Shown piece after piece: positions 12,541 through 23,630 of a stretch of DNA of 64,000 nt. Every line of letters starts with the position of its first letter. The first letter of the stretch is position 1. The notes below the pieces were generated by a model, which did no database searches, had not been told where the DNA came from, and worked only from the letters and a program-made list of their open reading frames with translations. Origin of the DNA: Camellia lanceoleosa (lineage: Eukaryota > Streptophyta > Magnoliopsida > Ericales > Theaceae); the NCBI GenBank assembly GCA_025200525.1, contig CM045762.1, forward strand, positions 190,055,154-190,119,153, written 5' to 3'. A program made the translations under genes and the position numbers.

Positions 12541-12866
12541 TGTGCTTAGTTTGTGTTTTGAAATAATTTTTTTTTAACTTTTTTGAAGAGAGAGTTTAGA
12601 ATTTTTTTTGTTTATTTGGTTGTATATTTTGAAAATAGTTTTGAAATTTGGGAGTTTGAGATGATTTGATATTTTGCTGTAGTTGAGTAAATGTATGTAA
12701 GAGAAAAAGTGATTGAAAAGGAAAGAGGATGGAGAAAAAGTAATTAATTGATGTGTAGGAGAGAGAAAGTGATTTTGAAAATTATTTTCAAAAAATTTGA
12801 AACTAACCAAATTTTTTTAAAAAAAATTCAAAAATTATATTTTGAGATACAAATCAAACAAACCCA
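12541..12866. mobile_element. Probable MITE (AT-rich, terminal inverted repeats)
   Basis: The left end (TGTGCTTAGTTTGTGTTTTG) and the right end read in reverse (TGGGTTTGTTTGATTTGTAT) are similar inverted termini. The inner arms also pair (GAAAATAGTTTTGAAATTTG against runs of CAAATTTTTTGAAAATAATT type). No coding capacity. Its ends resemble those of the insertion at 23631-24061. Confidence 0.5.
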
Positions 12867-12869
12867 TAA

Positions 12870-13321
12870 TATTTATAAAAATATTAATAATATTAATATA
12901 CACAAAAGGTTAATGTGTTATTTAAATGTTTATTATATGAGTGATAAGAACTACTGGGGTGGTTTGGGATATCCTAAATAAGTGCACTTTTTGACTTTTT
13001 ATGAAATATTGGTTGGGTTTGAAGTGATGTGGTAGAGGGGTGATGTGACTTAAAATAAAATGATGTGACTTAAATATGATAGTGACTTTTTAACTTTTTA
13101 GATTTTTTAGTTTATGCCATTTCTATGTTTCTTATGCACATATAGAATTATTTTTATAAATATAGGTTAGATTATTTCAATATCAAAATATAAAAAAATA
13201 AATAAATAGTACGTAAGGGTATTATTGTAATCTCACACCACCTTCCTCCTACCACCAAAACCCCGCCCAACTCCTTCCATGTAAATGGTACAGTTTTATC
13301 CGTTACACAAAGAGAGAAAAA
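12870..13321. promoter_or_regulatory. Upstream region of the HCF107 copy
   Basis: AT-rich sequence directly upstream of the HCF107 start codon. The last about 120 bp become pyrimidine-rich (ACCACCTTCCTCCTACCACC, near 13240), as plant 5' untranslated leaders often are. I see no unambiguous TATA box and define no transcription start. Confidence 0.35.
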
Positions 13322-13891
13322 ATGAACATCTTCTCATCTTCTCCCTCTGCTTCTTCTTCTTCTTCAACCTCCAAATTCACTCTATTCTCTACTTCTCAAA
13401 ACCCTAACCCGTCAAAATTCCACTCCTTCAACGTCCCCATCAAAACCCTCCTCCACTCCTCTCCGCCGCCACGTCCCCTCTTGCCTCCGCCCTTGTCCTC
13501 TCACCAACCATCGCTTCTCCACGAAAATCCCCAATCCTTCAACTCTTTCGCCACCGTTCGCGGCGGCGGCAGAGACGAAAATGATGAGGATGGAGGCAAT
13601 GGAGAGATCAGAACTGCGAAAGAGTTCCTATAGGAGTTGTTGGTGGTTCGGAGGCCGGTTATGGAGGTTTCGGAGAAAGATGGAAGCGGCGATGATGAGT
13701 TATCTTCATCAACAATTATCGATGTGGGGCTTTCGGAGTTTGCGAGGAAGATGCCGATTTTTGAGCCGGAGAGGATGGAATTGAGCTCTGGGGAAAAGCC
13801 TCTTGTGGTGAATTTGGATTTGGCTTTGTATCGAGTGAAGGTGCTTGTGAGGAGCTTTTGGTATAATGAAGTAGAGAAACTTCTTCAGAAG
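13322..13891 (+). pseudogene. HCF107: HCF107 exon 1 with in-frame TAG
   Basis: ATG at 13322 opens a Ser/Thr/Pro-rich chloroplast transit peptide (MNIFSSSPSASSSSSTSKF). The frame runs to KEFL and stops at TAG 13631-13633. It resumes in the same frame with ELLVVRRPVMEVSEKDGSGD and VGLSEFARKMPIFEPERMEL, and ends EVEKLLQK at donor AAG|GTGAAT. There is no frameshift, only a stop codon inside an otherwise open exon of 190 codons. Confidence 0.88.
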
Positions 13892-14072
13892 GTGAATTAC
13901 GTTTAATTTTTCAATTTTCTTTAATATGATTGAGGTCTCAATTTGAAATTCATGTCTTGGATTTGAAATAACAAGTTGTCTTATTTATTTATTTTTTTAG
14001 ATTTAGACCTAGGATTTCAAATCCAACGTGTGGATTTTGGGTAATTATGACGTAGTGTCAAAACACTTTTGC

Positions 14073-14277
14073 AGTGTTTGGTTTACTGGAATGCGGTTAT
14101 AATGGAATAATCAGAATATTCATTCTTATGTTTGGTTTGGTAAAAGGAAAGGCATTTATATTAAAAATGGAACCGCTATTCACCAATTTAGGAGAGTGGT
14201 CATTCCATTGGGAGGCCAAATAATAATCATTCAATTCTTGAATCTTGATGTAAAATCATTCTGGCAAACCAAACACT
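14073..14277. mobile_element. MITE in HCF107 intron 1
   Basis: A 205-bp element with inverted termini: AGTGTTTGGTTTACTGGAAT on the left and, read in reverse on the right, AGTGTTTGGTTTGCCAGAAT. No ORF. No target duplication was obvious to me. Confidence 0.75.
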
Positions 14278-14957
14278 ACCTTAGTGCTTTCGGGTAAATA
14301 AGAGTAAGTAGTCACCGCATGAATGGAGCCAACTAGAACCAGCTTGGTTATTTGGGTGGAAGATAAGGTTGGCCTCATCCATCCTTTTGCGTGGCCTCTT
14401 GGTTCACATGCATATGCCACTAGTGCTCTATTGTTTTGTGACTAGTGAATAGGGACAGACCCAGGATTTGATCATTGGGGGGCCTAAAACAAAACATAGG
14501 AATATAAGTGGGGTTAGATTTAAGGCAATGGATTTTCATGCAATTAACAACTGTGATTTTTCATGCTATTCATTAAAAATGGATAAAATCTTATTTTTGT
14601 TAAATGTTTGATGTAAGAGTAATATTACGTGATAGCATCACTAATCAATGAGAGTTTTTACATTATAGTATTGAGAAATAATGATTGGGCTAATGAGAGA
14701 CAAAAATTGTTAACTTAATTTCATTTACAAAGTGAATAATATAATTAAAAATATATTTTAGAACATAATATGTTAGGGAGTTATTATGGTGTGCACTCTT
14801 TAAAATGTGCATATCGTATACGCATAATCACAATATATGTAGCATAATCATAACAAATTGCAACTTTTTTCACCAAAATAGTTTGTAACATTTTGCATCA
14901 CAAATGATTCATAAGATTTACGCTACATCATTCATAACATAACTACAATGATTCATA

Positions 14958-14961
14958 ACTT

Positions 14962-14992
<31 letters not shown>

Positions 14993-14993
14993 G
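14958..14993. repeat. (CTTTCA)n microsatellite
   Basis: About six copies of the hexamer CTTTCA in tandem inside HCF107 intron 1. Confidence 0.9.
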
Positions 14994-15488
14994 TAGATGC
15001 ACACCATAAATTGACTACTAGCAACTTTTACTACACATAAGACTACAAATATTTTAAACTTTCGTAAAATAAAAAATTCATATATTTCTTATAATGGGCG
15101 CACATATAACATTCTCCTATATGTTTTACTATTATTGTATTATAAAGGGCAGTTAAAGAGAATAGTTAAAATTATAAGAATTAAATGAGAGGGGGAGGGG
15201 GGGCATAGGAGAAGTTGTTGGTGTTGAACTAAATCTATATATAACAGTAGAGCATCTTCTGCAAAGCGGGGAGGGGGGGCAGGGCCCTTGTAGGTCTATA
15301 CACAGTTTCGTCTCTGCTAGTGAATAATTTTGTGTGGATTTTAAGGGTTAGGAGTCTTCTGTCTCCAAATTTCTCTATCGTTATGTTCCAATGTACTTTC
15401 AGTTGGAGGATCATGCAAAATTCAATGACTAAGAGTGCATTGAGACAAAAGGATTTGAAGATAGAAAATCTTGTGCCCATTTAATGTA

Positions 15489-16774
15489 ACCAAACCAAGC
15501 CAAACCAAACCAAGCCAAGCCTTAAGTCCCATGAAATGGGATTGGCTGCATGAATTATTCTTCTCTACTCGACTTTTTCTAATATTATTTCGTTAGTCAA
15601 ATTAAGGAGATTTGTGTCTCTATTTACTATACTAGTCCACATCACTCTAGGTCTACCCCTTTCTCTCATACTACCATCTACTGTCACGGTATCGCATCTC
15701 TTCATTACTAACTCTGTTGGTCTCCGTTGTATATGACCAAACCATATCAATCTATTTTCTATCAACTTATCTTCTATCGGTACTAATCCTATCCATTCTC
15801 GAATATACTCATTCCTAACTCTTTCTTTTCTAGTCTTCCTACATATCCACCTTAGCATCCTCATCTCAGCAACACTCATCTTATCTATATGTTGTTTCTT
15901 AGTTGTCCAATATTCCATTCCATAGAACATCGCTGGTTTAATAGCCGTTCTATAGGACTTCCCTTGTAGTCTACTGGGTACTCGTTTATCACACAGTACC
16001 CTAGACACACTCCTTCACTTAAGCCACTTCATCTTAATTCTGTGGACCACATCCGCTCCAATCTTTCCAGTCATTGAGATAATCGATCCTAAATAACAAA
16101 AATGTTCACTCTTAGGTAATTCTTGGTTCTCAATCTTCACTTCTCCTCTGCTTTTATTGTGACTGTTACTAAAATTACACTCCATATACTCTGTCTTAGT
16201 TCTGCTTATTCTAAATCCTTAGATTCAAGTGTTTTTCTCCAAATCTCCAACTTAGTGTTAACTCCTTCTCTAGTCTCATCCACTAACACGGTATCATCTG
16301 CAAAAAGCATACGCCATGGCACATTATCCTGATATTACATGTCAACTCATCCATAACTAAAGTGAAAAAATAAAGACTTAAGGTTAATTCTTGGTGTAAC
16401 CCTACAGTAATTGGAAATTCATTCGTCTATCTAACATGCGATCTAATAATGGTCACCACACATTCATACATATCTCTAATCACATCAATGTAACCTTTTG
16501 TCACCCATTTCTTCTCTAACACCCACCAAATTATATTCCGAGACACTCTATCATATGCATTCTCAAGATCGATAAAAATCATATGAATGTCTCTTTTCTT
16601 TTCTCTATACTTTTCTATTACTCTCTTCAAAAGATAGATCGCTTCCATTGTTGACCTACCAGGCATAAACCCAAATTGATTCTCTAACACTTCTGTTATA
16701 TCTCGCAATTGACGTTCCATCACTCATGCCACACTTTTATTGTGTGACACATTAACTTGATTCCTCTATAGTTG
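15489..16774 (-). mobile_element. 5'-truncated RTE-type LINE, minus strand, with 17-bp target duplication
   Basis: Minus-strand remnants of a LINE reverse transcriptase in order: [54 protein letters not shown], then the C-terminal region SYRTAIKPAMFYGMEYWTTK, AEMRMLRWICRKTRK, RLIWFGHIQRRPTE. The FADD catalytic box is present, but frames are broken and the N-terminal endonuclease is missing. The 3' end (left on this strand) carries the typical plant RTE ending CCCATTTCATGGGACTTAAG and a TTGGTT/TTGGC-repeat tail. Both sides carry the duplication TGTGCCCATTTAATGTA (15472-15488 and 16775-16791). It lies in HCF107 intron 1 in the opposite orientation to the gene. Confidence 0.88.
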
Positions 16775-16846
16775 TGTGCCCATTTAATGTACAAAAAACA
16801 TAATAATGAATGTTGTATATTTTGTGTGATTTGGTAATGTGTGAAG

Positions 16847-16990
16847 TGTATTAATACTTGGCTTGAAGATGGGAGGCCGTATGTGGCACTGGGGAAGATT
16901 TTAAGCCAGCAATCAAAGACGGCTGAAGCCAGAGCCATGTACGAGAAAGGTTGCCAAGCAACACAAAGCGAAAATGCCTACGTTTGGCAG
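16847..16990 (+). pseudogene. HCF107: HCF107 exon 2
   Basis: Forty-eight open codons lie between acceptor GAAG| and donor CAG|GTGCGT: CINTWLEDGRPYVALGKIL, SKTAEARAMYEKGCQATQ, ENAYVWQ. This is the first HAT-repeat pair of the protein. The right end of the LINE lies only about 70 bp upstream, and element A begins 30 bp downstream. Confidence 0.9.
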
Positions 16991-17379
16991 GTGCGTATGA
17001 TGTTCTCCTTCTAAGATATCTGTAGACACCCTATTTTTAACCGTCCTCAAGACTTGGACGTCATCGTTTGAACACTCGATGATCATCCCTGTTCGTGTTC
17101 GTCTTGAGTTCTCGGAGGTTTCGGCCGCGCGTCTTGCCTCAAGAACTCTTGACTTGTTTATTTTGTGTTTGGTTTTGCACCAAACACTTGTTGTTTTGCT
17201 TCTGAGGGTGGGAAATAGCTTGTTGGCCATCCCACACCTCACCGGCCATGGCTTGAGGCCACCGGCCCTATTTTATTCCCATCGGCCATTAGTGATGGCC
17301 GACCGGCACTGTTTTTGGTCAACCGCCCGTTTGTTTTGGTCGATCGGCCACTTTTTCTGGCCGAGACTTTTTCTTGAGG

Positions 17380-17790
17380 GGGTTTGAACCTTTTGAACCC
17401 TTGGTTCTAGCTTCTTGAGGAAGCTTGAACCTTTCGAACCCTTGGTTTTAGCTTTTTGAGGAAGATTGAACCTTTTGAACCCTTGGTTTTACCTTCTTGA
17501 GGAAGCTTGAACCTTTTGAACTCTTGGTTTCAACTTCTTGAGGAAGCTTGAACCTTTTGAACCCTTGCTCTAGCTTCTCCAAGAAGCTTGAACCCTTTGC
17601 TCCAAGCTTCTAAGAGAAGTTTGAACCCTTGTCTAGCTTCTCCAAGAAGCTTGACCCCTTTTCCTAGCTTCTCCAAGAAGCTTGGCCCTTTCGCTCGAAG
17701 CTTCTATGAGAAGCTTGACCCATTTGCCTAGCTTCTCCAAGAAGCTTGGCCCTTTTGCTTCAAGCTTCTAAGAGAAGCTTGGCCCCTTGT
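17380..17790. repeat. AAGCTT-containing palindromic minisatellite in U3 of 5' LTR
   Basis: More than ten imperfect units of 30-45 bp. Each contains a small inverted repeat such as AGCTTCTTGAGGAAGCT, AGCTTCTCCAAGAAGCT or AAGCTTCTAAGAGAAGCTT, separated by TGAACC(C)TTT words. It ends just upstream of the TATA box. A second copy lies at 29630-30035 in the 3' LTR. Confidence 0.88.
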
Positions 17791-17795
17791 TCCTC

Positions 17796-17802
17796 TATAA
17801 AA
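17796..17802 (+). promoter_or_regulatory. TATA box of element A 5' LTR
   Basis: TATAAAA followed at once by the near-palindrome GAAGAGCTCCTCTT. The same arrangement (TATA then a small hairpin) occurs at 30045 and in related elements at 46013-46019 (minus) and 49980-49985. Placement after the minisatellite and before the leader fits a U3/R promoter. Confidence 0.7.
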
Positions 17803-18262
17803 GAAGAGCTCCTCTTACATTGTAAGGGTTCCAAGAAATTTGTCTAAGGCAAAAAACATACACTTCCCTCCATATCTCTACATTCCAAGCTCCAAACTCC
17901 ATAGTTCTTGTACATTTACACTACACCTCCTAGCCTAACACCTCCAACACCAACCTAAGGATCTTGGAGGCCATTTTCAGAGGCTAAGGGACTGCTTTTC
18001 TGGACCAAGAAGCTACTGTCCCCTTTTGGCTACAAGGGAAACACACTTTACCCTCTTTTGGTCTTTATTTTACTTCTTCTTTTAGCCATACCTAGAAGCA
18101 TTTTTGAGCTTTGTCATAAACTGAAAAAAGCCCTCTTTTGAGCTCCTTTTTAAGTTTGTTTAAGATCACTTTTGTGTTTGGGATTGTTTACCCCCTCTTA
18201 GACCTTGTTTGGCCTCATTTTTGTGCCTTTTTTGTGAGCTTCGGGACCACCCTGTTTGGGCC

Positions 18263-18302
18263 TCCTCACCACTGAAATCTTGAGGGATTTCAGTGGTGAG
18301 GA
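18263..18302 (+). other. Conserved LTR stem-loop, element A 5' LTR
   Basis: TCCTCACCACTGAAATC pairs with GATTTCAGTGGTGAGGA: 17 uninterrupted base pairs with loop TTGAGG, about 470 nt downstream of the TATA box. Homologous stem-loops are at 30514-30549, 45465-45506 (minus) and 50484-50519. Confidence 0.85.
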
Positions 18303-20949
18303 TGGTGTCTTAAGGTCCTAACAAGGAGAGGGCCATCCCTTATCCTTGTTGTCTTCAAAAAGTGCCATTTTAGCCTCATGTGTGAGCACCATTTTTAAGT
18401 TCATGTTGGCCATGTCTTAAGTGTTATTTGTGCTTATTTTTCCATGATATAGCACTTTTTTTACTTGGTTTAGACACACCATGAATGCCTTGCATACTTG
18501 TCTTGTAATGCCATGAATTTGCCTTAACATGGTTTAGGCTTTGACCCTTGTTCTAGCATGATTTTGGCCAAGCTTTATGAAGCTTTTATGCATGTTTTAG
18601 TATGCTTTAGCTCTGTTTTCAGTTTCTTAGGTCATGCTCAACATGTTTTGTATAGTCTCTTTGCATTCTAGCTTGTAGGCCTTGAGTGTGTAAAGTCATG
18701 AGCATGTTTTGCTTGATTTGTTTAGTTGGTTTGGCACCTTTTCTAACATAATTTCAGAGCTTAGTATGCATGCCATGTGTCCATATTCATCACTTTTAAG
18801 TGTGCTTAAGAGTCCCTCCTTTATGCTTAGGTGTTGGTCCATTTGCATGCATTATTGTATGTGTACTTGGCCCCCATTTCCTTAGCATTTAGCCACTGTT
18901 TTGGGCCTAGTTCAGAGCTGCCCAAATTATTTTAAGACCATTCTAGCATGTTGTTGCATATTTGGCCTTGTTCCATGCTTGTTACATTGCATTTTGCATG
19001 TTTGATACATTGCACCTTTGCATGCTCAGGTTGTAATGCATTTGGCATGAATTGTACTTAACATGTTGTCCATGTTGCATCTTGCATGCTTGCATGGTTA
19101 AGATTACACTTTGCATGTTTGCTAACTTGCATACTTAGCCTCCATGCCTAGGTTGCGTTGCATAGAGCATGCATGCTTTGCCTCTTGAATTGAGTATGAT
19201 AGAGGTTGGGCTTTATGTGTTTATTTGGTTTGCATGTCATTTGAAATCAAAATGCACAACTTGGTTTCTTGGGCCATCACGCATTGAAATGCGCGATTGG
19301 TGGTCCGAGAATCGAATACCATCTCCCTTTGAGTCATAAACATGATAAGGGGTGTGTTGGTGCACACATTTGCTTGAAATGCATTGCCATGCCTTGTTTT
19401 TCCCTCTGCTGTTGTCAAAACAGGTTTTGCAGGAAGCTTTGGCCGGTCGACTACATCAAGTGCCGATCGACCAATGATGGATGGCCGATAGCTCCATAGA
19501 TGGTCAATGACCACTTCCCTTTGGCCGGTGACCATTCCTCATGGCCGGTGGCATTCCCCAGTGTTCATAAGGTGTACCTTGGGACATGTGCAGTCCTCAG
19601 AGGAGCAAAGCAGGGTAAACAGAGGCAGCTTGTGCATGGCATTGGATTTTCGGGCGAAGTCAATCCGAGCATGCGTGCATCCCTCTTCCCGAGGCCTTTT
19701 ACCGTTTTCCTTAGCTTAATTGATTTGTTAATTAATTAGGTGGTCTGTAAATTATTTAATTAGCTTGTAGGTTAATTAAATTGTATTATTCTTTTGGTCC
19801 CTCCAAGCGAGGGCGAATTTGTAATAAGCGTGCGTGTGTGTGATGCATGTCTTCCAACCCCACGTCTTTCTCCCTTTTATTTACCAGCTTATGATGGTTA
19901 GATTATGGCATGTTTCAATTAGCATACTTATGCTCGCTTGTTTGCATTATTCATCTGTATTGCATGCACCGGGCTCGACGCATCATTTTAACTGCATTGT
20001 ATTTCAATTCCAAGTTGAATACGTGTTAGTTGTAGCATCTCATATGCCTTTCTTAGGATAGCCGAGCCTATTTCTAGTCGCATTTTGCATATGTTGCATT
20101 AGCCATCTTAACATGAACTAGGATCATGCATCGATTACTAACTGGTTTCTGTTTTGGCTCGGAGTACTCGGTAAGTGTTTATGCTTTAGCATCCTTGCAT
20201 GTGTGTAAGTGACTGCCATGATAGCATGCTTACCATGAGGCTATGTGCTTATGTGATATATATGCCTGAGTGCCTGTGGGTGAAGGTTGGATTATCTAAA
20301 TTGGAACAATGCATTAACTATGAGTTTTAAGCCCACCAGATAGTGGCAAAACCATCTTTTCTAAGCCCATTCGAGGGTGGCAAAAGCTGCATTTTAGCCT
20401 ACTTGCGAGTGGCAAACCATTTTCAAAACAAACATGAAATGTTTTGTTCCAATTCAGGCGATCCAGTCTATACTTGTATGCGGTGCACATCACATAGTAA
20501 TTCTAGGGTAATAAACCAGAATAAGAACACATAACGTTTTCAAAACTCGATATCATGGTTAGTAGAGGCCGATCTTTGATCGGGCGAGCGGGGGTGCTCA
20601 TAGCTGACCTTCCCCAATCGTACCCAAGTTCCCGAGCCGAGGCAACTTTGGTGATGACGGACACGTGGCCTTAGACAACGAGTCAGGGTTTCCTAAATTC
20701 CCCCCCAAAATAAAATATTTAGGTGGTGACTCTGTATCTAGCAAAGCAGTCCTTGTTTGGCACTTCTTTCAAAAAAATCTATTTTCAAATACGATTTTCC
20801 AAATTTGGACTCTCTAATGATTCATCGGTCTTGCATTGCACTCTGCGGGATTAGATATAGGACCGTGACATTGAGTCCTGAACTGTAGTGAGCCCAAATT
20901 GAACAGAATAGGGTTCTCCCTCGGGACGTTCGGGGACGTCTACAGTTTC

Positions 20950-20967
20950 TGGCGACTCTGCTGGAGA
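20950..20967 (+). other. Primer binding site of element A
   Basis: TGGCGACTCTGCTGGAGA starts 5 nt after the LTR end. A TGGCGACTC-type PBS, recalled as complementary to tRNA-Arg, is reported for Ogre/Tat elements. The tRNA match was not tested here. Confidence 0.72.
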
Positions 20968-21862
20968 CTTAGAGAACTTAACTCGAACTCATGATATCTT
21001 GTTTTGACTACACTTATGTGTTTCTTTGCATTGCATGTGCATTGGTGCGCCTAGGACACTGTGTTTTCCATCTGCTATTCCTGAACGGTTTCTTGGGAGG
21101 CTCGCCGAAGTGTGCCATAAGGTGACGATTCTGCTCTCCCACGATGGGAACATAAACCCCGGTTTTACCGGGACACCCTTTTTGACAATTCGACCTAGTG
21201 CATATTCAGAATCTATAGTGACCATTCCAAACTAGGACAGTTTGCTTACCCGATTGTAGGTTGTTTGAAACTGTTGCGTGCGTAGTGAAACCCTAGCTCC
21301 TGACAAAATAGGACAGGGAAGCCCTACCCCTCCATAGGGGTGTTTTTGCTCTTACTTGCTTGCTATGTGCTTTAGAGTGTATCTTTACAAGAATGCATGT
21401 ATCAGTTTACAAGTTTGAGTATTAGGCCTGCAGGCACCAGTTCAGTATTTTGGGATTCAATTTACCTGAGGGTATCGGTTTACAGGTAGAATTTTGGGGC
21501 AGGATTCAGTAGAGGGCACAGTCATCCTACTATGCTCATATCTATTTTGGTGAAATCAGGCTGAGGTGCTATCTGTTTTCTCTTTTGCTAGGTAGTCTGC
21601 AAACCATAGCTTCAGAAGGCTCCAATATCCCCTAAGGTTCATTGGACTTGTGCTGATAGACTTTGTTAGGTCATAGATTTAATTCAAGGGCAATCAGTGT
21701 TCCTTTGCCAGAGGCAAGGTAAAAGTCGATCGAGCCTGAATCACCGCTCAAGAGTTCCCAGATCAGTGGCCCTTATCCACCCCACCAGTGAACAGTTAGG
21801 CTGAGGCCTCAGTTTTTATCACAGAGATAGATATACCAGTTAGTCAACCGGAACAGCAGAAC
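20968..21862 (+). other. Untranslated leader of element A
   Basis: About 900 bp between PBS and gag with no coding signal. It contains a short GC hairpin, CCCGGTTTTACCGGG (21158-21172), also found in element C (53500-53516). Confidence 0.6.
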
Positions 21863-23220
21863 ATGGCAAGGATGGAGGAAATGATGCATCAACTCCAAGA
21901 AAGTATGAAACTCATGCCGGAAGATTCTGTCCGCCAATCGGAATTTGCCAAATAGCAGGCTGCGATCATGGCCCAACAGGCAGAGCTAATCACCAGGTTA
22001 CAACAGCAAGCCAGAGCATCTGTTTCGCACCAAGCTCCTTCCCCACCAGTAGGTCCAATACCCGGGGAGACACCAAATGTCCAGGAAGGTACGGACATTT
22101 CGACAGGGCTGGCTCCGCCGCCAATCTTACCCCAGCTATCTAAAGCACCAATCAACCTACCGAACTCTACTTTTGAGTTCGAGGTAGACCATACAACGTT
22201 GAAGTTGAGCAAGCTAGAAAAGATGTTCAAGAAATCTCAGGGAGTAAAGTCCATTCCAGACATTGAGGACGGATACATCGACTTCAAATGCTTATTGCCA
22301 GATCGGTTTAAGATGCCACAATGGCCGCTTTGGCGGATCCAGGGATCCCATGGTGCATCTCTGATTGTTCTCGAGACATACTAAGGCCGATGGGCCTCAC
22401 CAGACTCTGAAACTTTCATTATTTGGCGGACCTTGTCGGTGTGGCGGCCATCTGACGCATAAAATTAGAAGATGATGTCAAGAGAAATTGGGATGAGATG
22501 GCCGAGGCCTTCATTGCACAGTACTCCTATAACACACAAATTGAGATTATGACCCGTGATCTTGAGACAACAAGGCAGGAGCCTAAGGAGAGCTTTTCTA
22601 AATTCGTAGCCCGCTGGAGGGCTAAGGCTCATTGATGACCATTATGCCCACTGACAAGGATCAAATACGGGTGGTTGTGCGCAACCTCCAACCCAAACTG
22701 ATGCAGAAAATGATCGTGCTCCCCTTCCCTACCTTTTCAGATTTGCATGAGTTGGGGGTATAGATTGATGATGCTTTGAAGCAGGGCTTGATTGATAATG
22801 ACAAAGAGCAACCCAGGAGAACCTTCAACCATAACAACAATACAGGCACAAGCAGTGCTGCAACTGCAAGATCTTCTGAAGTGGGCATGGTTACCACCAC
22901 CACATCAAGAACAACTACCCCATTCACCGGTGCGTCCGGAAGTAGCTCACAGAAAACCAAATATCCACCTCGAGTCAAGAGGGTTTTTACCCCACTTTAT
23001 ATGCCTTTGTCAAAGGCTCTGGAGGTCTTAATCTGGAAAAGGACATCTGAAACCATTGGAACAACGGCCTTTACCAGATTCTCTCCCTCCAAAGCATGAC
23101 TAGACTAAGTACTGTGCGTACCATCAACAAATCGGTCATGAGACCGATAGCTGCTTTCGTCTGCGTCATGATGTACAAGATTTGTTTGACAACAAGGTCA
23201 TTGCCGCACTAGTCTAGCAA
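21863..23220 (+). pseudogene. gag: Decayed gag of element A
   Basis: The start is probably ATG 21863 (MARMEEMMHQLQESM). In the same frame TAG interrupts at 21953-21955, then MAQQAELITRLQQQARASV follows, with the Pro-rich stretch, LSKAPINLPNSTFEFEVDHT, LSKLEKMFKKSQGVKSIPD and LLPDRFKMP. Further pieces match the retrotransposon gag core: DVKRNWDEMAEAFIAQYSYN, EIMTRDLETTRQEPKESFSK, KLMQKMIVLPFPTFSDLHEL. A CCHC-like tail (KYCAYHQQIGHETDSCFRLR) lies near 23110. TAG also occurs at 22761-22763 and 23215-23217. It packages element RNA in related elements but cannot be made from this copy. Confidence 0.82.
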
Positions 23221-23630
23221 AGTCTATCATCATTGGACCAGTGAACTTGTGAGGGATAATGTGATTATGTGATCAGGGGATGAACCACCTGCAGATGGCG
23301 CTCAGTTTACTCTGGATGTAGCGTTTGGCACGCACTGTTTTGAGCATTTGCGAATGCTAGTTTTGTAGTTTCTAACTTGGGTATTGAGTCAGTTCTGTTG
23401 TTTTGTTTTGAGTCTGTCTCTTTGTTTTGAGTCAGTCTTTTCATACTGAGTCAGTTAGGGTCTATCTTGTTGTATCGAGTCAGTCCTATTGTACGAAGGT
23501 CGGGTGATTTCGGGGGTGTTACCTCGGACATCACTTGCTTGTTTTGTGTTTGTCTTTTTGCTTTCTTTTGAGTCTGTTTCTGCCTTGGAGCCAGTTACGC
23601 CAACAGATCTGAATGGAACAACAGTCAGTG

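Larger units (their letters stand above)
17021..20944 (+). repeat. 5' LTR of element A
   Basis: Starts TGTAGACACC and ends GGACGTCTACA directly before the PBS. From the left it holds a cluster of CCGGCC/GCCGACCGGC motifs (17232-17370), an AAGCTT-rich minisatellite (17380-17790), a TATA box (17796), a 17-bp stem-loop (18263-18302), a long T/G-rich segment repeating TTGCATG words, and a second CCGGCC cluster (19440-19550). The short open frames in it have no family resemblance. Confidence 0.92.

Noticed and set aside
17079..17387. Open frame in the LTR (also 29100-29633 and the minus frames opposite)
   Set aside because: Conserved only as LTR sequence; frames differ between LTR copies and no protein family is matched.
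17600..17790. Rho-independent-like terminators from the many small hairpins
   Set aside because: This is plant nuclear DNA and the hairpins are units of a minisatellite; bacterial terminator logic does not apply.
19221..19739. Frames on both strands around the second CCGGC cluster, repeated at 31493-32035
   Set aside because: They recur because the LTR is repeated; there is no domain and frames are not preserved in LTRs B and C.
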